From: Streptomyces sp. NBC_01571
GTDB taxonomy: Bacteria > Actinomycetota > Actinomycetes > Streptomycetales > Streptomycetaceae
Assembly: GCF_026339875.1 (NCBI RefSeq)
Contig: NZ_JAPEPZ010000001.1
Span: 682,001-746,000 of the forward strand
Direction: 5' to 3'
Length of the DNA stretch: 64,000 nt
Part shown: positions 1 to 8,741 of the stretch, in pieces
Layout: each line of letters starts with the position of its first letter
Position numbering within the stretch: position 1 is the stretch's first letter
Notes under the pieces: model-generated
Database searches by the model: none
The model's input: the letters and a program-made list of their open reading frames with translations, nothing else
Told to the model about the DNA's origin: nothing
Translations under genes and position numbers: made by a program

Positions 1-484
1 CGAGGCTGGAGACGACGGAGGGGCCCTGCGCGCCGGCGGCCAGCAGACGCATGCCGTGGGCGTCGCTGACCAGAGCGGCCGGAACCTCGTCGTGGACGAT
101 GGCCCGGCGGGCCGCGTCCGCGTCCGGGTAGCGGTGGAAGGAGTAGGCGTCCGGTGCCGCGCTGTTGAGAGCGAGTTCCGTGCGGGCGGCCACCGTGTCG
201 GACGCGGCGATGCCGAGCGGCTGGTGACGCGCGGTGGGGGCGTGGAAGGCCGCCAGATAGACGGCGACGAATATCGTCCCGATCGCCAGCGCGGTGACGA
301 CCGGCACGAGCATCGCCTTGCGGACTCCGGCGGCGGCCGCGAGCACCGGGGCCGGGATGCCCGGCTCGGTGTCGGCCAGCGCGTGGCGGCCGTGCGCGGG
401 ACGATGGCCCGCCGGATACGCGTCCGGGTCGTACGGGGTGCCGTCGGGTGAGGCGATGACGGGGAGTTCCGAGCTGGGTTGCAT
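1..484 (-). CDS. Membrane protein, N-terminal part (DUF3533/YhgE-like), truncated by window edge
   Basis: Reading the minus strand from an ATG at 484 gives an open frame that runs off the window. The protein starts MQPSSELPVIASPDG, has a soluble Pro-rich N-terminus of about 50 residues, and then one clear membrane segment (AMLVPVVTALAIGTIFVAVY). An extracytoplasmic stretch follows, with the pattern LGIAASD...AARRAIVHDEVPAALV. One early transmembrane helix followed by this kind of domain is typical of DUF3533/YhgE-Pip proteins linked to ABC-2 type exporters. The family is my inference from pattern. It faces away from the TetR gene at 1148, a common repressor/exporter arrangement. The C-terminal membrane block lies outside the window. 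Confidence 0.6.
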   Translation of the reverse strand, partial: MQPSSELPVIASPDGTPYDPDAYPAGHRPAHGRHALADTEPGIPAPVLAAAAGVRKAMLVPVVTALAIGTIFVAVYLAAFHAPTARHQPLGIAASDTVAARTELALNSAAPDAYSFHRYPDADAARRAIVHDEVPAALVSDAHGMRLLAAGAQGPSVVSSL

Positions 485-1147
485 GAAGGAAGGGCTCTCT
501 GGGAGTCCGCGACGTACGCGGGAGGTCATCTCGGTCCAGGACGCGACCGGCGGTCAGGAGGATTGCGGGGGGGGTGGCGATGCCGACGTGACGGGAGTGG
601 GCCGCGGTGCGCCGCCGCTCCGGCGGCGATGCGTCTGGGCTCGGTCGGGGGCGGGCGACGCGGTGGGGCCCGGTCGGGAGGGTCCCCGTCCGGCCGCACG
701 CGTACGCCACGGCCGGCCGGCGGTTCGGTCGGCGCCGGTGTCAGCTCCGGAGCGACGGCGCCGGCCCGCACGGCGACCGCCCGGTGCCCCGCCGCGCGCA
801 CTCGACCACCAGCCGGTCAGCCACCTCTGTGGCGCCCCGGTGGCCGGTCGCCACCGCTCTGCCCTTGCAACGTGCCAACTGCACGGTCGTCACCGCTTCT
901 CTTCTCTCGCGACAGGTGAGGAGTGCCGCGAGAGACACCGTCGGCGCCCGCGACGAACGCCGGCCCGCAGAGCGGGGGCACCCCACGCCAAAAGACGCAC
1001 TCATGGCGTGCCGCTCGGGCCGACCTCGTCGACGGTACACTAAACGCAGAAAATCCTGCACTTGTTGTGCTGTGGGGACCGCCACTGCCGTAACCTCGAC
1101 GCATCCGCCAGAACAGACCGCACAGACCAGAAGGCGACGGGCCCACG
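485..1147. other. Intergenic region between divergent genes, no convincing gene
   Basis: Several frames are open here, but their products are Arg/Pro/Gly-rich with no start-site context, as expected for non-coding high-GC DNA. The A/T-richer part near 1030-1100 is the likely promoter and operator zone for the flanking divergent membrane-protein and TetR genes. Confidence 0.5.
1056..1072. promoter_or_regulatory. Candidate TetR operator (short inverted repeat)
   Basis: CTGCAC-TTGTT-GTGCTG is a 6+6 inverted repeat with one mismatch and a 5-nt spacer, in the A/T-richer part of the divergent intergenic region, 76 nt upstream of the TetR start. A TetR autoregulatory site is plausible, but the repeat is short. 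Confidence 0.3.
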
Positions 1148-1837
1148 GTGACTCCCAGCGCATCGCGAGAAGACGGCCGACCGCGGTTGCGGGCGGACGC
1201 CGCACGCAACCGCGACCAGATCCTGGCCGCCGCGCGAGCCGCCTTCCGGGAGCTGGGCACCGCTGCCCCGCTGGACGAGATCGCCCGCCGCGCCGGGGTC
1301 AACATCGCCACGCTCTACCGGCGTTTCCCCGACCGTGACGCTCTCATCCGGCAAGTCGTCGTCGACGGTTTCACCCTGGTGCATCGCACCGTGCGCCGCG
1401 CGCTCGAGGCCGCGCCCCGCGACCCGCTGGCCGCCATCGGGGAATTCCTGCTCACCCTGGTGGACGAGCGGGAGATGCTCGTCCTGCCCCTGATCGGCGG
1501 TCCGGTCACCGACGATCCCGAGGCCGCGGCCCTGCAGCGTGAGATCGTGACCGTCCTGGAGGAGCTCCTGGCCACGGCCCGCGCGCAGGGCGTGGTCCGT
1601 CCGGACGCGACGGCGGTGGACCTGATCGCCACCGGAGCGCTCTCCTGCCGTCCGCTCCCGCACCTCCCCGCCGAGCAGGCCAGCGCGCTCGCCGCCCGTC
1701 ACGTGCGCATCTTCCTCGACGGCCTGCGCCCGGACGGTGCCCGGCCGCTCCCCCCGCCGCCCACGAACGAGGACCTCACCGTCCACCTGCACCCCGTCAA
1801 GGGCACCGACCGCGGGAGCGGTCCCTCCGCGAGGTGA
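1148..1837 (+). CDS. TetR/AcrR family transcriptional regulator
   Basis: 229 aa, GTG start. Residues about 15-65 form the TetR helix-turn-helix domain (RNRDQILAAARAAFRELG, then the recognition part GVNIATLYRRFPDRDALI). The remainder is the all-helical ligand-binding and dimerisation domain, ending in a Pro-rich tail. It probably represses the divergent membrane protein gene ending at 484 and itself; the shared upstream region supports this. The ligand is unknown. A GTG immediately after a weak purine stretch is the best start, because upstream extension gives low-quality sequence. Confidence 0.88.
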   Translation: MTPSASREDGRPRLRADAARNRDQILAAARAAFRELGTAAPLDEIARRAGVNIATLYRRFPDRDALIRQVVVDGFTLVHRTVRRALEAAPRDPLAAIGEFLLTLVDEREMLVLPLIGGPVTDDPEAAALQREIVTVLEELLATARAQGVVRPDATAVDLIATGALSCRPLPHLPAEQASALAARHVRIFLDGLRPDGARPLPPPPTNEDLTVHLHPVKGTDRGSGPSAR

Positions 1838-1839
1838 CC

Positions 1840-1877
1840 GGGCCGGCCCCGCTTCCCGTACGGGGGGGGACCGGCCC
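1840..1877. terminator. Bidirectional hairpin between convergent genes
   Basis: GGGCCGGCCCCG at 1840 can pair with CGGGG and CCGGCCC on the other side of the loop cttcccgta. It lies between the convergent stops of the TetR gene (1837) and the flavin-reductase-like gene (1908). Confidence 0.45.
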
Positions 1878-1907
1878 ACTTCCCGTACGGCGACGGACCG
1901 CGAACCC

Positions 1908-2519
1908 TCAGTCCCTCCCCCGCAGTTCTTCGTAGGGGATGCGCGAAAGGTGGAGGACCTCGCCGAGCGTCCCCCACTCGTCACCGCCCAGCTTGGTCAA
2001 CGGGCGCAGCCGTGCGGAGCTCGGCCGTCGGCCGGCCATGAACTGCTCGTGGACCGCCATGTGGAGCACGCGTCCGAAGACCACCGTGGAATTTCCCAGA
2101 CGCACCGTCATGTGCGACCGGCATTCCAGGACGACCGGTGAGGCGGCCACCCTGGCCGGTCGCACATGCAGGCTGGGTTCCCGTTCGATGCCCGCGTAGC
2201 CGAACTCGCTCACGCTGCGCGGGAAGTCCGTGGCGGTGGCGTTGACCTGATGGAGCAGGGACTCGGAGGCGAAGTTGACGACGAACTCGCCCGTGTCCTC
2301 GACGTTGCGCAGCGAGTCCTTGCGGCCGATCGAGGTGAACTGCACGATCGCCGGCTCGGTGCTGGCGATGGTGAAGAAGGAGTGGGGTGCGAGGTTCTCC
2401 GTGGCCCCGTCCGGGGTGACGGTGGAGATCCACGCGATCGGACGGGGCACCACGACGGAGGTCATGAGCCCGTAGAAGGACGTGCTGTCCATGGCCTCTG
2501 GATCGAAGTCGACGCGCAT
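1908..2519 (-). CDS. Flavin-reductase-like / DIM6-NTAB family flavoprotein
   Basis: 203 aa, ATG at 2519 behind GGAAGGTGAGG; the longer upstream frame is spurious. The sequence has the split-barrel FMN-binding pattern: VVVPRPIAWISTVTPDGATE near the start, NLAPHSFFTIAS, and GRKDSLRNVEDTGEFVVN. These are hallmarks of the flavin reductase-like domain (Flavin_Reduct, COG1853) that binds FMN and either serves as the reductase of two-component systems or acts alone. It sits downstream of the aldehyde dehydrogenase on the same strand, with a strong terminator between, so it may have its own promoter. The substrate is unknown. Confidence 0.85.
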   Translation of the reverse strand: MRVDFDPEAMDSTSFYGLMTSVVVPRPIAWISTVTPDGATENLAPHSFFTIASTEPAIVQFTSIGRKDSLRNVEDTGEFVVNFASESLLHQVNATATDFPRSVSEFGYAGIEREPSLHVRPARVAASPVVLECRSHMTVRLGNSTVVFGRVLHMAVHEQFMAGRRPSSARLRPLTKLGGDEWGTLGEVLHLSRIPYEELRGRD

Positions 2520-2631
2520 GGCCTCACCTTCCACGGACGGCGCGCCGGTCGAGGCGTTCGACACGCGCAGTCCCGGAGCGTCAGGCCGGCGTCCGGCGGC
2601 ACCCGTCCGGGCTCGTCCGTCCCCCCGTTCC

Positions 2632-2666
2632 CGTGGCGCCGGACGTGTGCGGGGTCCGGCGCCACG
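2632..2666 (-). terminator. Strong hairpin downstream of aldehyde dehydrogenase
   Basis: Perfect 13-bp stem CGTGGCGCCGGAC / GTCCGGCGCCACG with a 9-nt loop, starting 21 nt past the aldehyde dehydrogenase stop. There is no T-run, as is usual in streptomycetes. Confidence 0.7.
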
Positions 2667-2686
2667 CCGGCGGATGCCCTGCGAGG

Positions 2687-4126
2687 TCAGAGCGACGTCA
2701 TGACGTGCTTGAGGCGGGTGTAGTCCTCGAAGCCGTAGGCGGACAGGTCCTTGCCGTAGCCGGACTTCTTGAACCCGCCGTGCGGCATCTCGGCCACGAG
2801 TGCCATGTGGGTGTTGATCCACACACAGCCGAAGTCGAGGTTCTTCGACATCCGCATCGCCCGCGCGTGGTCCTTGGTCCACACCGAGGAGGCCAGCGCG
2901 TAGTCGACGCCGTTGGCGTACCGCACGGCCTGCGCCTCGTCCTCGAACGACTGGACGGTCATGACGGGGCCGAAGACCTCGTTCTGGATGATCTCGTCGT
3001 CCTGCCGGAGGCCGGAGACCACCGTCGGGGCGTAGAAGTAGCCCTTCTCTCCGACGCGGTGCCCGCCCGCCTCGACCGTGGCGTGCTCGGGGAGGCGCTC
3101 GATGAAGCCGCTGACCTGGGCGAGCTGGCCCGCGTTGTTGAGCGGTCCGTACAGTACGTCCTCGTCGTCCGGCTGCCCGGTCCTGGTGTCGGCCGCGGCC
3201 TTGGCGAGGGCCGCGACGAACTCGTCGTGGACCGACTCGTGGACCAGGACGCGGGTCGCGGCCGTGCAGTCCTGACCGGCGTTGAAGAAGCCGCCGACCA
3301 CCAGGTCCTCGACCGCCTTCGCCAGGTCGGCGTCCTCGAAGACCACGGCGGGGGCCTTGCCGCCGAGCTCCAGGTGGACCCGCTTGACGTCCTTGGCCGC
3401 GCTCTGCGCGACCTGGATGCCGGCGCGGACCGAGCCGGTGATGGAGGCCATCGCCGGAGTCGGGTGCTCCACCATCAGACGGCCGGTGTCACGGTCGCCG
3501 CATACCACGTTGAAGATCCCGCGCGGCAGGTCCAGCTCCTCCAGGACACCGCCGATGATCCCGGCGAGCAGCACCGTGGAGGCCGGGGTGGTGTCCGAGG
3601 GCTTGAGGACGACCGCGTTGCCCGCGGCGAGGGCCGGCGCGAACTTCCACACCGCCATCAGCAGGGGGTAGTTCCACGGCGCGACCTGCGCGCAGACACC
3701 GACCGGCTCGCGACGGATCACGGAGGTCATGCCCTCCATGTACTCGCCCGCCGACCGGCCTTCGAGCATCCGCGCCGCGCCCGCGAAGAAGCGGACCTGG
3801 TCGATGGCGGGGGCGAGTTCCTCGCTGCGGGTCAGGTGGAGCGGCTTGCCGGTGTCGCGGCTCTCGGCGGCGACCAGCTCGTCCGTCCGCGCCTCCATCG
3901 CGTCGGCGATCTTCAGCAGCACGCGCTGCCGCACGGACGGTGTCGTGTCGCGCCAGACCGGGAACGCCGCGCCCGCCGCCGCCATCGCCGCGTCGACGTC
4001 CGCGGCACCCGACAGCGGGGAGGTCGCGTAGACGTCTCCCGTGGTGGGGTCCACCACTTCCAGTGTGCGGCCGTCCGAGGCGTCGGTGAACTCACCGTCG
4101 ATGTAGTTGCGGAACGTGGTGCTCAT
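2687..4126 (-). CDS. NAD(P)+-dependent aldehyde dehydrogenase, probable gamma-aminobutyraldehyde dehydrogenase
   Basis: 479 aa, full length for the ALDH superfamily. APWNYP at 149-154 holds the oxyanion Asn151. The general base Glu253 is in LELGGKAP and the catalytic Cys287 in FNAGQDCTAATRV. PHGGFKKSGYGKD near the C-terminus is the usual dimer/active-site signature. Overall character matches the ABALDH/betaine-aldehyde branch, which oxidises 4-aminobutanal to GABA in polyamine catabolism; exact substrate is inferred. The start is an ATG behind GGGAGAG. It follows the SnoaL-like gene by 16 nt, so the two are cotranscribed. The PucR regulator divergent at 4806 is a typical partner of amine and amino-acid catabolic genes. 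Confidence 0.9.
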   Translation of the reverse strand: MSTTFRNYIDGEFTDASDGRTLEVVDPTTGDVYATSPLSGAADVDAAMAAAGAAFPVWRDTTPSVRQRVLLKIADAMEARTDELVAAESRDTGKPLHLTRSEELAPAIDQVRFFAGAARMLEGRSAGEYMEGMTSVIRREPVGVCAQVAPWNYPLLMAVWKFAPALAAGNAVVLKPSDTTPASTVLLAGIIGGVLEELDLPRGIFNVVCGDRDTGRLMVEHPTPAMASITGSVRAGIQVAQSAAKDVKRVHLELGGKAPAVVFEDADLAKAVEDLVVGGFFNAGQDCTAATRVLVHESVHDEFVAALAKAAADTRTGQPDDEDVLYGPLNNAGQLAQVSGFIERLPEHATVEAGGHRVGEKGYFYAPTVVSGLRQDDEIIQNEVFGPVMTVQSFEDEAQAVRYANGVDYALASSVWTKDHARAMRMSKNLDFGCVWINTHMALVAEMPHGGFKKSGYGKDLSAYGFEDYTRLKHVMTSL

Positions 4127-4142
4127 GGAACGTCTCTCCCGG

Positions 4143-4544
4143 TCAGGCGGTGGTACGGGCGGACAGGTGCTCGTGGACGGCGGTCCAGCCGCCGGTGTCG
4201 GCGCGGGTGAAGACGATGGTCTCCCGCTCGTGGACCCTCTCCTCCCCCGCGTGCGTGGCGACCCGCGTCTCCACGTCGTGGCTGAAGACGGCCGTGTCTC
4301 CGATGTGCTGGATCAGCTGGGCGCTCGAGGCGCAGCCGAGGACGCGGAACCCGTCCCGCTCCACCCAGCGCTGCCAGAGCGCGCGGTACTCGGCCGTCGA
4401 GCCGAGCCGCTCGGGGGTGGTGTGGAAGACGAAGGTCGCGTCCGGGGCGAAGGCGCCGAAGTAGTCGTCGAGCCGGCCCTCGGCGAAGGCGGCGACAAGC
4501 GCGTCCGCGGCGGCCCGGACTTCCTGGACGGTGGTGGTGCTCAT
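4143..4544 (-). CDS. SnoaL/NTF2-like small protein
   Basis: 133 aa. The sequence has the NTF2-fold layout: an N-terminal helix (ADALVAAFAEGRLDDYFGAFAPDA), then beta strands with FVFHTTPE, and a C-terminal stretch ETIVFTRADTGGWTAVHEHLS. This is the DUF4440/SnoaL-like group, which includes cyclases, isomerases and non-catalytic binding proteins. It is the first gene of the operon with the aldehyde dehydrogenase, behind a good AGGAG. The role is unknown; a small-molecule-binding or detoxification function in aldehyde metabolism is a guess. Confidence 0.8.
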   Translation of the reverse strand: MSTTTVQEVRAAADALVAAFAEGRLDDYFGAFAPDATFVFHTTPERLGSTAEYRALWQRWVERDGFRVLGCASSAQLIQHIGDTAVFSHDVETRVATHAGEERVHERETIVFTRADTGGWTAVHEHLSARTTA

Positions 4545-4805
4545 GCTCAGCTCCTGGTCACGGGCGTACGGCGGGGAGCCGCACCGCCCGGGTCGGCGCC
4601 CCGAAGGCGAGCCGGAGCAGGTCGATCGAGCGGGCCGTACGGTCCTCGCCCGGTATCCGCTCGACGCCGTAGGTCCCGATCCCGGTGGCCGAGGACGTCA
4701 CGGCCACTCCACCTTCCGTTCATGGGCGGTGGCGGTCCCAGCAGTCTGTGGCCCCCGGATGATCACCGACAATTGTGTCCATCACGGAGATGTACCGTTG
4801 ATTTT

Positions 4806-6257
4806 GTGGCTGCCGACAAACTCACCGTCGAGGATCTGCTCTCCTACCCGGCTCTCCAGCTCTCGGTGAAGGCCGGCCGCGGTGGCCTGGGCCGGTCCGT
4901 GTCCTGGGCGCACGCCAGCGAGCTCGCCGATCCGACACCCTGGCTCCTGGGCGCCGAGGTGATCATGACGGCGGGGCTGGCGGTCCCCCGTACCGCGGCC
5001 GGACAGCGCGCCTATCTGGAGCGGCTGGACGACGCCGGGGTGTCCGCCCTCGCCCTCTCCGCGCGGCTGCACATGCCCCCGCTCCACGACGCCTTCTTCC
5101 AGGCGGCGGAGGAGCGCGGCTTCCCGGTTCTCGAGGTACCGCTCGCCGTTCCGTTCATCGCGGTCTCCCAGGAGGTGGCCGCCTCGGTCCAGGAGGACGC
5201 CCGGCACCGGCTGGGGGCCCAGCTCCAGGTCTTCGGCTCGCTGCGCTGGCTGGTCGCCGAGGATCTGGACACACCGGCGCTGCTCCGCCGTCTCGAAGGT
5301 CTGTCGGGATACGACGTCTACCTCTGTACGCCGCAGGGCCGCCCGCTGCTGCCCGGCGTTCCCACGCCGGATCCCGGTGTGCTGCCCGCGTCCGTCGACG
5401 CCCCGCCGACGATCCCCGGCGGGTTCGTGCTGCCGGTGCCCGCGCCCGGCGGACCGGCGGGATTTCTCGTCGCGTACGCGCGTCGGGGCGCCCAGCCCGC
5501 GGGGCTCGCCGTCGTCCAGCACATCGCCACCGTGGCCGCGCTGCGGCTGGCGATGGTGCGCAACGAACGCGAGACTCTGCGCCGTGAGGGCGCGGAGACG
5601 CTGGCCGAGCTGCTGCAGGAGGTGCTCGACCCCGACGCGGCCCGGCGCCGGCTCGCCCGGCACGCGATCGAGGGCGATGCCGTGCTGCTCGTGGTACGCC
5701 ACACCACCGACGATGCGTTGCTGCGCTGCCTGGAGAACCATCCCCATCTGCTGCTCACCTGGGGCGAGGACCGTTATCTGCTGGGGGCGCCGGAGTTGGC
5801 GGATGCGGTCGGTGAGCTGCCGGACGTGGCAGCCGGGATGAGCCGCACCTTCCAGCCCGGCGCCGCGCTGAGGGTCGCCCAGCGCGAGGCGCTCTGGGCG
5901 GTCTCGAAGGCCGTGGAGTCCGGCCGCCCCGTCGTCCGGTACGGCGACGACTCGACGGGCCGGTGGCTGCCCGACGACCCCGGCGTCCTGACCGCCCTGG
6001 TCGAGCACGTGCTCGGTGAGGTGCTGCGCTACGACGCGGCCCACGACTCGCAGCTGCTGGTCTCCGCCCGTACCTGGATGGAGCGCGACCGCCGCACCGA
6101 GACGGCCGCGGCGGCGCTGCACATCCACCCCAACACGCTCTCCTACCGGTTGCGCCGCTTCGGCACGCTCGCCGACCGCGATCTGACCTCGACGGGTGCG
6201 TTGGCGGAGGTCTGGCTGGCGATCCAGGCGGCGGGGGCACTGGGTCTCACGGACTGA
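4806..6257 (+). CDS. PucR family transcriptional regulator
   Basis: 483 aa from a GTG at 4806. An N-terminal PucR domain (about residues 5-125, LTVEDLLSYPALQLSVKAG... and EVIMTAGLAVP) is followed by a GAF-like middle. The C-terminal HTH_30 begins near RTETAAAALHIHPNTLSYRL. The start is uncertain: GGAG lies 17 nt upstream of the GTG, while longer upstream frames read low-quality sequence. PucR proteins respond to nitrogen-containing substrates. The divergent arrangement with the SnoaL-like/aldehyde dehydrogenase operon suggests it controls that operon. Confidence 0.85.
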   Translation: MAADKLTVEDLLSYPALQLSVKAGRGGLGRSVSWAHASELADPTPWLLGAEVIMTAGLAVPRTAAGQRAYLERLDDAGVSALALSARLHMPPLHDAFFQAAEERGFPVLEVPLAVPFIAVSQEVAASVQEDARHRLGAQLQVFGSLRWLVAEDLDTPALLRRLEGLSGYDVYLCTPQGRPLLPGVPTPDPGVLPASVDAPPTIPGGFVLPVPAPGGPAGFLVAYARRGAQPAGLAVVQHIATVAALRLAMVRNERETLRREGAETLAELLQEVLDPDAARRRLARHAIEGDAVLLVVRHTTDDALLRCLENHPHLLLTWGEDRYLLGAPELADAVGELPDVAAGMSRTFQPGAALRVAQREALWAVSKAVESGRPVVRYGDDSTGRWLPDDPGVLTALVEHVLGEVLRYDAAHDSQLLVSARTWMERDRRTETAAAALHIHPNTLSYRLRRFGTLADRDLTSTGALAEVWLAIQAAGALGLTD

Positions 6258-6408
6258 CCGGCCCCGCGGCGCACCGGAACGTGAGGACGGCCGGCCGAGT
6301 CCGTTCCGAGATCCTTGGTCAACAGGCTGGCATCCCCAAATGCCCTTTGCCTAGGATGTATTGTCTGTCAAGCCAAGCCACCTGAAGCAGCTTGGAGCTG
6401 GGGGAACG

Positions 6409-7227
6409 ATGCAGGCTGGAAAGCAGTTGTCCACGAAGATCGACGCCACGGTGCCCACCGCCGCTCGCATGTACGACCACTATCTGGGCGGCAAGGACAA
6501 CTACGCTGCGGACCGGACGGCCTGCGCCGAGCTGGACAAGGTCGTGCCGAGCACCCGCGCCCTGGCGCTGAACAACCGGCGCTTCCTGCAGCGGGTCGTC
6601 AGGACGCTGGCAACCGACTACGGCATCCGGCAGTTCCTCGACCACGGGTCAGGCCTGCCCACCCAGGACAACGTCCACCAGGTCGCCCAGCGCGTCGACC
6701 CCGAGTCGCGGGTCGTGTACGTCGACAACGACCCGATGGTGCTGGTGCACGGCCGGGCGCTGCTGGACCAGAACGACCGCACCACGGTCATCCACGCGGA
6801 CCTGCGCGAGACGGACAAGATCTTCTCCCACCCCGACACCCAGCGCCTGATCGACTTCTCGCAGCCGGTGGCCGTGCTGTTCAACTCGGTCTTCCACTGC
6901 ATTCCGGACAGCGAGACCGACGGCCCTCTGGCCGTGTCCCACCGGGTGGCCGAACGGCTGGTGCCCGGCAGCTGCATGGTGATGTGTCAGCTGGTCAGCG
7001 AGGACGCGAAGGTCCGGGAGTTCGTCACCGATTTCATGGACCAGGCGACCCAGGGGCATTGGGGCAGGGTCCGTGAGGAGAAGGACGTGGCCGAGTGGTT
7101 CGAGGATCTCGACGTCCTTGACCCCGGCCTGGTGGAGGTGTCCACCTGGCGGCCCGACAATGAGGTGGCGCCCCGTCAACTGACCCAGGAGTGGGTCGAG
7201 TTCGGCGGCGTCGGACGACTCAGGTAA
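6409..7227 (+). CDS. DUF574 family SAM-dependent methyltransferase
   Basis: 272 aa. ATG at 6409 follows GGGGGAACG; a TTG further upstream is less likely. ARMYDHYLGGKDNYAADR near the start and FLDHGSGLPTQDNVHQVA are the signatures of the DUF574/Methyltransf_19 family, abundant in Streptomyces. VVYVDNDPMVLVHGRALL is the acidic strand that contacts the SAM ribose, and RQLTQEWVEFGGVGR is the usual C-terminus. Members have a SAM-binding fold but unknown substrates. Monocistronic, with a strong terminator after the stop. Confidence 0.9.
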   Translation: MQAGKQLSTKIDATVPTAARMYDHYLGGKDNYAADRTACAELDKVVPSTRALALNNRRFLQRVVRTLATDYGIRQFLDHGSGLPTQDNVHQVAQRVDPESRVVYVDNDPMVLVHGRALLDQNDRTTVIHADLRETDKIFSHPDTQRLIDFSQPVAVLFNSVFHCIPDSETDGPLAVSHRVAERLVPGSCMVMCQLVSEDAKVREFVTDFMDQATQGHWGRVREEKDVAEWFEDLDVLDPGLVEVSTWRPDNEVAPRQLTQEWVEFGGVGRLR

Positions 7228-7245
7228 GAAAAGACAGGTCCTACA

Positions 7246-7287
7246 CGCTTCGGCTCCACCGGCTTCGCGGCCGGTGGAGCCGAAGCG
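7246..7287. terminator. Bidirectional intrinsic terminator
   Basis: Perfect 18-bp stem (CGCTTCGGCTCCACCGGC pairs with its complement) with loop TTCGCG. It fills the gap between the convergent stops at 7227 and 7291, so it can serve both genes. Confidence 0.9.
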
Positions 7288-7290
7288 CTT

Positions 7291-8211
7291 TCACGAGGCG
7301 GAATACCGTTCGTCGGCCGTCTTCTGAAGCAGCGTCAGCGTTTCCCGCGGGGTGAGAGCCTCGTCTCCCAGCCGGTCCAGGGCCAGGCGGTACTCCTCGG
7401 TCTCGTCCCGGTCCTCCAGGAAGTTCGCGCTCCTGATGTGCTCCAGGTACACGATGTCGGGCAGGTCGAGACCGCCGAAGCGCAGGTAGGTGATGGGGAT
7501 GGCGGGCGCGGACGCGTTCGTCACGTCCAGGGGAACGATCTGCAGCGTCACGTGGGGGCGCTGCGCCATTTCGACGAGGTACTGCAGTTGCTCGCGCATC
7601 ACCTCGCGGCTGCCCAGCACACGCCACAGGACCGACTCGTCGATGACCGCCCACAGTTGTGGGGCGTCCTCACGACGCAGCAGTTCACGGCGGCGCGTGC
7701 GCAGCTCCACCCGCCGCTGCACCTCACCGGCCGGTGCCGTGGGCAGACCTCGTTCCACAACTGCCTTGGTGTAGGCCGGAGTCTGGAGCAGCCCGGGGAC
7801 GTACTGGATCTCGAAGGTACGGATGGCGGCAGCGGCCTCCTGCAGCCCCACCAGCCGGTCGAACCACTCGGGCATCAACCGCTTGTCGTAGCGCTGCCAC
7901 CATCCCGGCTCGCCGGCCCGCTGCAACAACTGGAGCAGGACCGACGCCTCGTGGCCGTCGGTGTCATAGAGGTCCAGCAGTGCGCGGACGTCCCCCTCCG
8001 TCGGAGGCCTACGGCCTTTGCCCGCCTCGATGCGCGACAGCTTCGCGGGACTGAATCCGATGGCACGAGCGGCCTGATCCTGCGAGAGGCCGACATCCTC
8101 GCGGATACCCGCGAGTTGGACGCCGACCAGCATCTTCAGCAGGGTCGGAGCCGGCTCGGTCCGCTTCAGATACGGTTCGAGGCGGGAGATACGAGGTGAC
8201 TCGGCGGACAT
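7291..8211 (-). CDS. XRE family regulator with DUF5753 (WhiJ-type)
   Basis: 306 aa, ATG at 8211 behind GGGAG. HTH_31-type DNA-binding domain at about 20-80 (LAGIREDVGLSQDQAARAIG, SPAKLSRIEAGKG). The DUF5753 domain covers about 100-290, marked by IQYVPGLLQTPAYTKAVVE and the HVTLQIVPLD / YLEHIRSANFLED stretch. In Streptomyces such proteins act with a DUF397 partner, which lies 98 nt upstream on the same strand here, and often with a HATPase gene, as at 8742. The best-known example is WhiJ, which affects development. Its likely DNA target is the inverted repeat at 8632. Confidence 0.92.
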   Translation of the reverse strand: MSAESPRISRLEPYLKRTEPAPTLLKMLVGVQLAGIREDVGLSQDQAARAIGFSPAKLSRIEAGKGRRPPTEGDVRALLDLYDTDGHEASVLLQLLQRAGEPGWWQRYDKRLMPEWFDRLVGLQEAAAAIRTFEIQYVPGLLQTPAYTKAVVERGLPTAPAGEVQRRVELRTRRRELLRREDAPQLWAVIDESVLWRVLGSREVMREQLQYLVEMAQRPHVTLQIVPLDVTNASAPAIPITYLRFGGLDLPDIVYLEHIRSANFLEDRDETEEYRLALDRLGDEALTPRETLTLLQKTADERYSAS

Positions 8212-8309
8212 CCTTACTCCCTGTGGACCGGCAGACGAGAAGACCCATCCTCGCATCCTCAGGCCCTCTGCCGCATACTCCGGCAGAAGTGGAACCGTAT
8301 GCCTCCGCT

Positions 8310-8558
8310 TCACACCAGGTGATCGAACTCCCCGTCCTTCGCTCCGGCCAGGAACGCGGCCAGTTCGGCGGCCGTGTAGATGAGGGCCGGTCCGTCCGGG
8401 TCGCGCGAGTTGCGCAGCGCCACCTCTCCTTCGTCCAGAGGTGCCACCTCGACGCAGTTGCCCTCGGCGTTGCTGTGCCGGCTCTTCACCCAGCGGACCC
8501 CCAGCGAACTGGCCCGCGTTCCGTTTCGCACTGATGGCACCGGACTCTCCTTGCTCAC
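8310..8558 (-). CDS. DUF397 domain protein
   Basis: 82 aa. RWVKSRHSNAEGNCVEVAPL followed by VALRNSRDPDGPAL and the C-terminal AAFLAGAKDGEFD is the classic DUF397 pattern. These small proteins are thought to bind and antagonise or modulate the neighbouring XRE regulator. It is transcribed in the same direction as the XRE gene and divergently from the HATPase gene at 8742. Confidence 0.92.
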   Translation of the reverse strand: MSKESPVPSVRNGTRASSLGVRWVKSRHSNAEGNCVEVAPLDEGEVALRNSRDPDGPALIYTAAELAAFLAGAKDGEFDHLV

Positions 8559-8631
8559 GTTCCACCACGGTGTACACGTCGGCCGCCCTCAGGGTCGGAC
8601 CGATCCCGCGCGGTCCTGTTCCAGCCACACC

Positions 8632-8657
8632 CGTGCAATTTCCCGTGAAATTGCACG
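8632..8657. promoter_or_regulatory. Perfect inverted repeat, probable operator of the XRE/DUF397 regulator
   Basis: CGTGCAATTTC-CCGT-GAAATTGCACG: an 11-bp perfect inverted repeat in the 183-bp space between the divergent DUF397 and HATPase genes. Each arm contains TTGCAC, which resembles a -35 box on each strand, so a bound dimer would block both directions. Confidence 0.65.
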
Positions 8658-8681
8658 ACGGGCGTCGACAGGATGGATAAT
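8651..8681 (+). promoter_or_regulatory. Candidate promoter of the HATPase gene
   Basis: TTGCAC at 8651 and GATAAT at 8676 are separated by 19 nt. The -35 box is inside the right arm of the inverted repeat, which suggests repression by occlusion. Confidence 0.5.
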
Positions 8682-8741
8682 AGCTCGGGCGTCAACCGCA
8701 CCGTTGGCGCACCGGACCTGACGTCAGATCAGGGAGATGTC

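Noticed and set aside
4107..4805. Upstream extension of the PucR gene to 4107
   Set aside because: The region is covered by the SnoaL-like gene on the other strand, and the extra residues have no family character.
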